This document shows positions 13,848-19,749 of a stretch of 23,137 nt of DNA, piece after piece. The notes beneath the pieces were generated by a model. That model was not told the origin of the DNA and ran no database searches. It saw only the letters and a list, made by a program, of their open reading frames with translations. Positions within the stretch are counted from its first letter, which is position 1; the number at the start of each line of letters is the position of its first letter. The DNA comes from a virus. The stretch lies in IMG/VR virus record IMGVR_UViG_3300009409_000855, positions 1 through 23,137 of that record; one strand, 5' to 3'. Made by a program: the position numbers and the translations under genes.

Positions 13848-14372
13848 ATGGAAATAAAGAATATAAAATTTAAAATACGTGAAGGTGACATATCCGAATC
13901 AGGTGCTTGTAATTTTTCCAATGGTAAATGGGTTGATAGAACTACTGACTATTACTTTAAAGATAAGAAAGTAATTATATTCAGTTTACCAGGAGCTTTT
14001 ACACCAACTTGTACATCACAACAACTTCCAGGTTATGACAACCTGTATACGAAATTCAAAGAACATGGCATAGATGAGGTTTATTGTATATCAGTAAATG
14101 ATTCTTTTGTTATGAATGCATGGAAAACCAACGAACAAATCAAGAACATTAAAATGATACCAGATGGCAATGGCGAACTAACAAAGAGTTTAGATATGTT
14201 AGTTAACATAGAGGCCATTGGTTTTGGTTACCGTTCATGGAGATATGCAGCTATTGTACACAATGGTGATATAATAAAAATGTTCGTTGAACCTGGTAAA
14301 GAATTTAATGATCCATCGGATCCTTATGGAGTATCTTCACCAGAAAATGTCTTGAAATATTTGGAGGCTTGA
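13848..14372 (+). CDS. Prx5-type peroxiredoxin
   Basis: A 174-aa thiol peroxidase of the Prx5/AhpE-like redoxin group. PGAFTPTCTSQQLPGY (near residues 49-64) contains the peroxidatic Cys56 with its usual Thr and Pro, and EVYCISVNDSFVMNAW is the characteristic second block of Prx5 enzymes. GYRSWRYAAIV carries the active-site arginine. Such enzymes reduce peroxides using glutaredoxin or another thiol donor; no fused glutaredoxin is present. The likely role is protection of infected cells from oxidative damage. It has its own short-leader promoter, and the promoter of the next unit overlaps its stop codon. Confidence 0.92.
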   Translation: MEIKNIKFKIREGDISESGACNFSNGKWVDRTTDYYFKDKKVIIFSLPGAFTPTCTSQQLPGYDNLYTKFKEHGIDEVYCISVNDSFVMNAWKTNEQIKNIKMIPDGNGELTKSLDMLVNIEAIGFGYRSWRYAAIVHNGDIIKMFVEPGKEFNDPSDPYGVSSPENVLKYLEA

Positions 14373-14397
14373 CATTTTGAACAAATTGATATAGTAT
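14369..14397 (+). promoter_or_regulatory. Sigma-70-type promoter of the tRNA-Gly and replication operon
   Basis: TTGACA (14369-14374) overlaps the peroxiredoxin stop codon. After 17 nt follows TAGTAT (14392-14397), with TATAGT at 14395-14400 as an alternative. Transcription should start close to 14404, practically at the first base of the tRNA (14405), leaving little or no 5' leader. Confidence 0.75.
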
Positions 14398-14404
14398 AGT
14401 AAAT

Positions 14405-14478
14405 GCGGATGTCGTATAAAAGTATTATGATAGGTTTCCAACCTGTAGAACTTGGGGCAGTACCAAGTATCCGCTCCA
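14405..14478 (+). tRNA. tRNA-Gly(UCC), unusual D- and T-loops, CCA encoded
   Basis: A full cloverleaf is visible. The acceptor stem GCGGATG (14405-14411) pairs with TATCCGC (14468-14474), with one G-T pair, then discriminator T and an encoded CCA (14476-14478). The anticodon stem ATAGG/CCTGT (14430-14434, 14442-14446) holds the loop TTTCCAA with anticodon TCC (14437-14439). The T-stem CTTGG/CCAAG is perfect. It resembles E. coli tRNA-Gly(UCC), sharing GCGG, TCGTATAA, TTCCAA and CGCTCCA. Two parts are not canonical: the T-loop reads GGCAGTA instead of TTCRANY, and the short D-loop (TAAAAGTAT with a 3-bp stem) has only one G where GG is expected. The usual elbow contact therefore cannot form. 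Confidence 0.88.
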
Positions 14479-14531
14479 AAAAGAAAAGTTAAATAAAAAA
14501 AAGTTAAATTATGAATAGGAGTGATTACAAA

Positions 14532-15197
14532 ATGAACTTGTCCACAAACACAATAGCTTTGTTAAAAAATTTCTCTGATATAAATCAGAACATTTTAATT
14601 AAGCCAGGAAATAAGATACAAACTATTTCCAATATGAGAAATATTTTAGCAGAGGCTGAAATAAAAGAAAAATTTGATAGTGAATTTGCTATCTATGATC
14701 TACCACAATTTTTAAGATCATTGGATTTATTTAAAAGTCCTGAACTAACGTTTAATGGTGGTGCTTCAATGACTATCAGTGAAGCTAAAGAGGGAAGAAA
14801 ATCAGTTAAGTATTTCTTCTCTGATAAATCTACGGTGTTTACACCTAATAAGATTAACATGCCAGATAAACATGTTTCATTTCAATTAAAAAATGATGAC
14901 TTAGCTGAACTACATAAAGGCGTTACAACTTTAAATTTACCAGATGTTGCTGTAATAGGCGATGGTAAAGATATTAAATTAGTGGCTACTGATAAGAAAA
15001 ACAAGACTTCTAACGTAGTGTCTTCTGTAATCGGAAAATCAGATATTAAGTTTACTGCTTACTTTAAATCAGAAAACTTTAAGATGATACCAGATGATTA
15101 TGATGTAGCAATATCAAAAGCAAAAATATCTAGTTTCATTAGTAGAGCAAAAAACGTCCAATATTGGATTGCATTAGAACCTGATTCTGAATTTTAA
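14532..15197 (+). CDS. 45: Sliding clamp gp45
   Basis: A 221-aa processivity factor, matching T4 gp45 (228 aa). MNLSTNTIALLKNFSDINQNILIKPG aligns with T4's MKLSKDTTALLKNFATINSGIMLKSG, and the end YWIALEPDSEF matches YVVALEADSTHDF. I chose the ATG at 14532 because of this alignment and AGGAG ten bases upstream; an in-frame ATG at 14511 would add seven residues but has no ribosome binding site. The trimeric ring tethers gp43 to DNA and activates late transcription with gp55 in T4. The gene begins the classical 45-44-62-regA-43 operon and is co-transcribed with the tRNA in front of it. Confidence 0.93.
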   Translation: MNLSTNTIALLKNFSDINQNILIKPGNKIQTISNMRNILAEAEIKEKFDSEFAIYDLPQFLRSLDLFKSPELTFNGGASMTISEAKEGRKSVKYFFSDKSTVFTPNKINMPDKHVSFQLKNDDLAELHKGVTTLNLPDVAVIGDGKDIKLVATDKKNKTSNVVSSVIGKSDIKFTAYFKSENFKMIPDDYDVAISKAKISSFISRAKNVQYWIALEPDSEF

Positions 15198-15208
15198 GGA
15201 GTTGGTCA

Positions 15209-16153
15209 ATGACAGATTTTTTGTGGGTAGAACAATACCGACCCAAAACAATAGATGAATGTATCTTATCAGAAGATACAAAGAATACCTTTTTAGAATT
15301 TCTATCTAAAAAAGAACTACCAAACATGTTATTAACTGGTACTGCCGGTACTGGTAAGACAACTGTTGCTCGTGCTTTATGTGAAGAATTAAACCTTGAT
15401 TATATTATAGTCAATGGATCAGATGAAGGCCGTCAAATAGATACGTTAAGACATAAGATTAAAAACTTTGCAACAACTGTATCTTTCAATACAGAATCAA
15501 AACATAAAGTAGTCATACTTGACGAGGCAGATTATATGAATGCCGAATCGGTACAGCCTGCTTTAAGAAATTTCATAGAAAGTTTTTATAATAACTGTAG
15601 ATTTATATTTACTTGTAACTATAAGAACAAAATCATACCAGCTTTACATAGTCGTTGTACTGTTATTGACTTCAAAGTTTCTAATGGTCAAAGAGGGAAA
15701 ACTGCTGTTGCTTTTATGAAACGTTTGGAAAATATCTTAAAAGAACAAGAAATTGAGTATGATAAAAAAATATTAGCTCAGTTAATTGAAAAACATTATC
15801 CAGATTTTAGAAGAACTATCAACGAACTTCAAAGATATTCTGTACGTGGTAAGATTGACAGTGGTATTCTATTCAATCTAAAAGAAACAGACTATAAAAA
15901 TCTTATGGGTTACCTGAAGAAAAAAGAGTTTGATAGTATGAGGAAGTGGGTAATCCAACATTTAGATATGGACGCTACTGATCTATTCAGAGGTGTCTAT
16001 GATGTTCTATATGAGAGTTTAGAACCTAAATCCGTACCTCAAGCGATATTAATAATTGCTGGCTACCAGTACAAGGCAGCTTTTGTGGCTGACCACGAAA
16101 TTAATGTAATCGCCTGTCTAACAGAGATTATGGCCAATTGTAAATTCAAGTGA
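15209..16153 (+). CDS. 44: Clamp-loader large subunit gp44
   Basis: A 314-aa AAA+ ATPase (T4 gp44 is 319 aa). WVEQYRPKTIDECIL is the standard opening, Walker A GTAGTGKT lies at 44-51, Walker B VVILDEAD at 100-107, and the SRC arginine-finger motif at 147-149 (HSRCTVIDF). Four copies with one gp62 open the gp45 clamp and place it on primed DNA. AAGGAGTT provides the ribosome binding site 11 nt after the clamp gene. A small hairpin, AAAGGC (16185-16190) / GCCTTT (16195-16200), follows the stop codon. Confidence 0.95.
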   Translation: MTDFLWVEQYRPKTIDECILSEDTKNTFLEFLSKKELPNMLLTGTAGTGKTTVARALCEELNLDYIIVNGSDEGRQIDTLRHKIKNFATTVSFNTESKHKVVILDEADYMNAESVQPALRNFIESFYNNCRFIFTCNYKNKIIPALHSRCTVIDFKVSNGQRGKTAVAFMKRLENILKEQEIEYDKKILAQLIEKHYPDFRRTINELQRYSVRGKIDSGILFNLKETDYKNLMGYLKKKEFDSMRKWVIQHLDMDATDLFRGVYDVLYESLEPKSVPQAILIIAGYQYKAAFVADHEINVIACLTEIMANCKFK

Positions 16154-16229
16154 TGAAAGGAAACATTTTACTAAATATGCTTAGAAAGGCAAATGCCTTT
16201 TAAATCAATGAAAGAGATAAAGAAAAGAA

Positions 16230-16376
16230 ATGGCAAAGAGAACATTATGGAGAGTTATGATAGTTAAGTTTAGAATGTGGTATGCTGACGTAAGAGGACA
16301 CCACGGACATAGATGGAACTACGAACCATCCGAGCATTATATGGGTAGACACCCAAACAAAAATGGCAGACATTAA
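16230..16376 (+). CDS. 48-aa basic His/Trp-rich small protein
   Basis: ATG at 16230, TAA at 16374-16376. The product begins MAKRTLWRVMIVKFRMWY, continues with RGHHGHRWNYEPSEHY and ends MGRHPNKNGRH. It has three Trp and six His in 48 residues and a strongly basic charge. It overlaps the start of the bL12 gene by 14 nt in another frame, a normal arrangement in this genome, and fills the otherwise empty stretch after gp44. I do not know the family. The biased composition and the overlap favour a real gene, but no strong Shine-Dalgarno is present (AAAGAGATAAAG lies 9-20 nt before). Metal or nucleic-acid binding is only suggested by the composition. Confidence 0.6.
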   Translation: MAKRTLWRVMIVKFRMWYADVRGHHGHRWNYEPSEHYMGRHPNKNGRH

Positions 16377-16725
16377 CAAATTATTAAATGAAATAGGTAA
16401 ATTAACTATGCAAGAAGCTGCTGATATGGCCAAAATGATGGAAGATCAGTGGGGAATACAAGCAAGTAATTTACAAGCAGCTGCTCCAACCCCTGTTGCA
16501 GTTTCAGAAGAAAAGAGTACAGCTACAGTTATATTAAAAAGTTTTGGTGAAAAGAAAATGGGTGTATTAAAAGTTGTTAAAGAAGTATTAGGATTAGGCT
16601 TAATGGAAGCAAAGACTTTTATTGAAGATTTACCTAAAACGGTTGAAGAAAACCTTGAAACAGCACATGCTGAAGAATTAAAGAAGAAGTTAGAAGACGC
16701 TGGCGGAACAGCAGAACTTAAATAA
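16363..16725 (+). CDS. rplL: Phage-encoded ribosomal protein bL12 (L7/L12)
   Basis: A 120-aa protein, the normal bacterial length (E. coli 121). Residues 1-33 form the dimerisation helices (LLNEIGKLTMQEAADMAKMM), followed by a short Ala/Pro hinge (LQAAAPTPVAVSEEK) and the complete C-terminal domain (residues 52-120) with VILKSFGEKKMGVLKVVKE, then LGLGLMEAKTFIEDLP and the ending LKKKLEDAGGTAELK. The GLGLxEAK patch and Lys residues that contact EF-Tu, EF-G and IF2 are kept. bL12 forms the flexible stalk of the 50S subunit and recruits translation factors; it is exchangeable, so a phage copy can enter host ribosomes. It sits inside the clamp-loader operon, between gp44 and gp62. Viral bL12 has been reported before, but this location is striking. 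Confidence 0.95.
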   Translation: MADINKLLNEIGKLTMQEAADMAKMMEDQWGIQASNLQAAAPTPVAVSEEKSTATVILKSFGEKKMGVLKVVKEVLGLGLMEAKTFIEDLPKTVEENLETAHAEELKKKLEDAGGTAELK

Positions 16726-16752
16726 AATTGATTCAAGGCACTAGTTTATATT

Positions 16753-17145
16753 ATGTACGAATTAAAAGATTATTTAAAAGCTATAAACGAAACAAAAGTT
16801 AACCTTTTGAAGACCAGCGATATTGCCTGGATTAAAAAGTACCCTCCCTACATCATTAATAAGTGTTTATCCATGTTTTGGGATACACTTCCACATGCCA
16901 ATGAAATGAATGGTTATCACTTCTTGGACAAAGACATACAATTTCAATTTTTACTAAATAGTATCAGACCAAAGAAACGTTTTGGAGGGAAGTGGATCAA
17001 ACAAATTAAATTGATTGACTTGGAATATGTAAAAGAGTATTATGGATACAGTAATGATAAAGCAAGACAAGCACTACAAATACTCTCAAAAGAACATATA
17101 GATAAAATTAAACAAGCTTTATACAAAGGCGGGAGAAAAAAATGA
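16753..17145 (+). CDS. 62: Clamp-loader small subunit gp62
   Basis: A 130-aa protein, shorter than T4 gp62 (187 aa) as usual in marine T4-likes. LKDYLKAINETKVNLL, KKYPPYIINKCLSMFWDTLPHANEMN and LDKDIQFQFLLNSIRPKKRFGGKW are the conserved gp62 blocks. It completes the 4:1 gp44-gp62 clamp loader. The start lies in the context TATATT-ATG with no close Shine-Dalgarno, 27 nt after bL12. Its stop overlaps the regA start (ATGA). Confidence 0.92.
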   Translation: MYELKDYLKAINETKVNLLKTSDIAWIKKYPPYIINKCLSMFWDTLPHANEMNGYHFLDKDIQFQFLLNSIRPKKRFGGKWIKQIKLIDLEYVKEYYGYSNDKARQALQILSKEHIDKIKQALYKGGRKK

Positions 17146-17612
17146 ATGATGAAATAACGTGGTCACAAGATCAGATGTTAGAGGTGACTCTAAATCAACC
17201 AGACGATTTCTTAAAAGTTAGAGAAACACTTACCAGAATAGGTGTTGCAAGTAGAAAAGATAAGACCCTTTTTCAATCTTGTCACATATTACACAAACAA
17301 GGAAAGTATTACATAGTACATTTTAAAGAACTTTTTGCTTTAGATGGAAAGAAGGCAACTCTAATTAATAATGATATACAACGTAGAAATACAATAGCAG
17401 TATTACTAGAAGACTGGAAATTAATTAATATATTAAACAAAGATACAGCAAAAGAAAACAAAGCACCATTATCACAGATTAAAGTATTACCATTTAAAGA
17501 GAAAAAAGAGTGGATATTATCCGCTAAATATAATATAGGTAAGAAAATAATTAAGGAAGAGAAGCCTCTTCCGAAGGAAGAAAAACCTGATAATGCAGAT
17601 ACCAAAGTTTAG
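17142..17612 (+). CDS. regA: Translational repressor RegA
   Basis: A 156-aa RNA-binding repressor. LEVTLNQPDDFLKVRETLTRIGVASRKDKTLFQSCHILHKQGKYYIVHFKELFALDG matches T4 RegA (122 aa) closely, as do NTIAVLLEDWKLI and EWILSAKYNIG. Compared with T4 it has a 12-residue N-terminal lead and a Lys/Glu/Pro tail of about 20 residues. RegA binds the start region of many early phage mRNAs, including clamp and clamp-loader genes, and blocks initiation. A perfect 7-bp hairpin GGAAGAG (17555-17561) / CTCTTCC (17566-17572) lies within its 3' end, about 20 nt before the next gene's ATG, and could regulate that gene. Confidence 0.95.
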   Translation: MNDEITWSQDQMLEVTLNQPDDFLKVRETLTRIGVASRKDKTLFQSCHILHKQGKYYIVHFKELFALDGKKATLINNDIQRRNTIAVLLEDWKLINILNKDTAKENKAPLSQIKVLPFKEKKEWILSAKYNIGKKIIKEEKPLPKEEKPDNADTKV

Positions 17613-19059
17613 AGATTATATAACAGAGCAAAACCAAGGTCGTAAAGATAAACCGATTACGGTTGCTATACTTACTATAAATGATTCAGAGGATCCTCAA
17701 AAGGATTCAACTGTTGAACTTATAGAAAAGGCGTGTAAAAAACAAAAGACTAAATGTGTTATTGTTAATACTACATCTACTATAATCACAGCAAAAGACG
17801 AAGATAAGAACACCCTTACTGTCTATAATTACGATGGTAAGAATGGTGAACATACCTTTACAGGTAAAGATACCGTTGTTGTAACACGAGGTGGTGCAGT
17901 GGAGAACGAAGCTGGACTGTCTTTAATCTCTGCCTTTCAAAACTCACAATCATTTATGTTAAACACAAGAGCAGCTATGATGACTTGTGATAACAAATTA
18001 ACGTCAGCTTTACTATTTGAAAAGTTTGGTATAGCTACACCAAGAACAGCATTTATATCTAACGAGAATAATATAAGAACTGGATTAGATATGATTGGTG
18101 GTAAGTTTCCACTTATCTTAAAGACATTAACAGGTACACAAGGTATCGGAGTAATAAAAATTGAAAGTTATGAGGGTCTTGTTGCAACTGTACAAGCAAT
18201 GTGGAAATTAGAATCTGAACTTTTAATACAAGAATTTATGCCTACAAAGTTTGATGTAAGAACTTTTTGTTTAGATAACAAAGTTATTGCAAGTACAAAA
18301 AGAGTACATAGCTCATATGATTTTAGATCAAATACTCATAGAGGTGCCGAGGCACACCCTTATACTTTAAATGATGAAGAACATGAATTAATTTTAAAAG
18401 CTTCAAGAGCTTCAAAGGCATATATGGTAGGAGTTGACCATATAATACACAATAAAAAACCATACATTTTAGAAATCAATGGTAGTCCAGGATCAGGTGC
18501 TGATTATCAAGGTTACCAATACAAAGATTATTATTCTGATCCAGAACCATCTGGTAGAATAGACGGTGAAAAAATGATGGAATATCTTGTAGATTATATT
18601 CAAGATAGAAGTCATTGGGATAGACAATCACTTATAGAATGTGGTTGGTTAGAAACTGTTGACGTTACCGATGTAGATAAAGTTAGAGCTAAGTTTGATA
18701 GTGGTAACGGATCAAAAGCTTGTGCTTTACATGCCGATAAAATTATGTCAGATAAGAAAACTGTTAAATGGAAATATAACGGTAAAACTTATGAGAAACC
18801 TAAATTTGGTCAAAGTAAAATTTTTAGAGCAAATGCTACAAACGAACCTTCTGAAATTAGACCTACAATATTATTAGATTTAACCTTTAATGGTTTTACC
18901 TATAAAGATGTAGAGGTAGGATTAGATAGTAGACCAAGATCAGGATCAGACTTATTAATTAATAGAGATTTAATGAGACAAATGAATGTTAGTGTTAACC
19001 CTAATAGAACGTTTGTATTAAGTAAAAGACTAAAACCGGTTGACAAAGAACAGAAGTAA
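17593..19059 (+). CDS. RimK-type ATP-grasp ligase fused to a retropepsin-like domain
   Basis: A 488-aa two-domain protein. Residues about 22-330 are an ATP-grasp amino-acid ligase of the RimK group: NTRAAMMTCDNKLTSALLFEKFGIATPRT, the ATP-binding loop KTLTGTQGIGVIKIES, and the metal-binding E-I-N (294-296) in LEINGSPG. Residues about 350-480 look like the RimK-associated retropepsin-like domain (DUF785/RimB type): AKFDSGNGSKACALHADKI around Asp369-Ser370-Gly371, then PTILLDLTFNGFTYKDVEVGLDSRPRSGSDLLINRDLM. E. coli RimK adds glutamates to ribosomal protein S6; in bacteria the protease-like partner is a separate protein that trims such tails. The catalytic DTG/DSG appears kept as DSG. It overlaps regA by 20 nt and is followed by a hairpin. 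Substrate here is unknown; a ribosomal target is inference. Confidence 0.85.
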   Translation: MQIPKFRDYITEQNQGRKDKPITVAILTINDSEDPQKDSTVELIEKACKKQKTKCVIVNTTSTIITAKDEDKNTLTVYNYDGKNGEHTFTGKDTVVVTRGGAVENEAGLSLISAFQNSQSFMLNTRAAMMTCDNKLTSALLFEKFGIATPRTAFISNENNIRTGLDMIGGKFPLILKTLTGTQGIGVIKIESYEGLVATVQAMWKLESELLIQEFMPTKFDVRTFCLDNKVIASTKRVHSSYDFRSNTHRGAEAHPYTLNDEEHELILKASRASKAYMVGVDHIIHNKKPYILEINGSPGSGADYQGYQYKDYYSDPEPSGRIDGEKMMEYLVDYIQDRSHWDRQSLIECGWLETVDVTDVDKVRAKFDSGNGSKACALHADKIMSDKKTVKWKYNGKTYEKPKFGQSKIFRANATNEPSEIRPTILLDLTFNGFTYKDVEVGLDSRPRSGSDLLINRDLMRQMNVSVNPNRTFVLSKRLKPVDKEQK

Positions 19060-19060
19060 A

Positions 19061-19084
19061 ACATTGCCTTTTTATAGGTAATGT
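19061..19084 (+). terminator. Terminator-like hairpin overlapping the next promoter
   Basis: ACATTGCC (19061-19068) pairs with GGTAATGT (19077-19084), with one G-T pair, around TTTTTATA, beginning two bases after the RimK-fusion stop. The -35 box TTGCCT lies in its 5' arm. Confidence 0.55.
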
Positions 19085-19092
19085 GTTATATT
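19064..19092 (+). promoter_or_regulatory. Sigma-70-type promoter of the Sm-like/ferredoxin/polymerase unit
   Basis: TTGCCT (19064-19069), 17-nt spacer, TATATT (19087-19092). Transcription should start near 19099, leaving a short leader with AATAGGAG before the ATG at 19115. It would drive the genes through gp43 and nadA. Confidence 0.65.
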
Positions 19093-19114
19093 AAATAATA
19101 CAATAGGAGTTATT

Positions 19115-19420
19115 ATGCAAGAAGTGAAAATATTAAGACTATCTACAGGCGAAGATGTAATTGCCAAGGTAGGTGAGAACGACCAAGGTGTAAGTCTAAA
19201 AAATCCATTCGTGATTATACCTCAACAAAGAGGTCCAGGACAACCATTACAATTAATGATGTCATTGTACAATGCCTTTGGTAAAAAGGATACTGTCACT
19301 ATAACAAAAGAGAAAATAGTTTTTATGACAGAACCTAAAGATGAGATAAGAAAATCTTACGAACAAAACACAAGCTCAATTATAACAAAGAATCAAAAGT
19401 TAATAACCGAAGCTACGTGA
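19115..19420 (+). CDS. Small Sm-like (LSm-fold-like) phage protein, copy 2
   Basis: A 101-aa protein paralogous to the one at 479-934. EVKILRLSTGEDVIAKVGE, VSLKNPFVI and DTVTITKEKIVFMTEPKDEIRKSYEQNTSS follow the same order as in copy 1, but this copy lacks its acidic C-terminal tail. The short strands with a conserved G-(D/E)-D turn suggest an Sm-like barrel that might bind RNA or form a ring; this is inference. A good ribosome binding site (AATAGGAG) is present. The stop codon overlaps the GTG start of the ferredoxin gene (GTGA), so the two are translationally coupled. Confidence 0.72.
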   Translation: MQEVKILRLSTGEDVIAKVGENDQGVSLKNPFVIIPQQRGPGQPLQLMMSLYNAFGKKDTVTITKEKIVFMTEPKDEIRKSYEQNTSSIITKNQKLITEAT

Positions 19421-19749
19421 TAACAGTAAACTTTATTAGGACAAACAATGAGAAAGTCCAAGTAAAGGTGCCTGCTGGTTGGACTATAATGGAGGCAGCT
19501 AAAGAGGCATGTTTACCGGAAATTCCTGCTAGTTGTGGTGGTTGTTGTGCTTGTGCTACATGTCACATATATGTAAACAATGCCTGGATTGCCAAATTAG
19601 GTACTATAGATTATAATAGCAATGAGCAAGAATTATTAGAATATGAAAAAGGATATAAAAAAGGTATTAGCAGATTGAGTTGTCAAATTTCATTGACAAA
19701 AGAACATGATGGCATAACTTTACATTTACTTGATGACCAACTTTTATAA
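19417..19749 (+). CDS. [2Fe-2S] ferredoxin, adrenodoxin/Isc type
   Basis: A 110-aa protein starting with GTG at 19417. The cluster cysteines are Cys40, Cys46, Cys49 (C-x5-C-x2-C in PASCGGCCACATCH) and Cys89 (SRLSCQI). The motif C-x5-C-x2-CH and the SRLSCQI ending are those of adrenodoxin/Isc-type ferredoxins rather than plant-type photosynthetic ones. An extra Cys43/Cys44 pair lies inside the cluster loop. It transfers single electrons; possible phage uses are ribonucleotide reduction, iron-sulfur cluster assembly or supply of electrons to another viral enzyme, none of which can be decided here. The 3' end overlaps the DNA polymerase start by 17 nt. Confidence 0.9.
   Translation: MITVNFIRTNNEKVQVKVPAGWTIMEAAKEACLPEIPASCGGCCACATCHIYVNNAWIAKLGTIDYNSNEQELLEYEKGYKKGISRLSCQISLTKEHDGITLHLLDDQLL

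Noticed and set aside
16185-16200. AAAGGC/GCCTTT hairpin as a full terminator after gp44
   Set aside because: Only six base pairs and a poor T-run; it may attenuate but the operon must be read through to gp62, regA and the RimK fusion.
16446-16736. 96-aa open frame on the - strand over bL12
   Set aside because: Shadow of a clear bL12 gene; Ser/Phe-rich composition typical of antisense translation.
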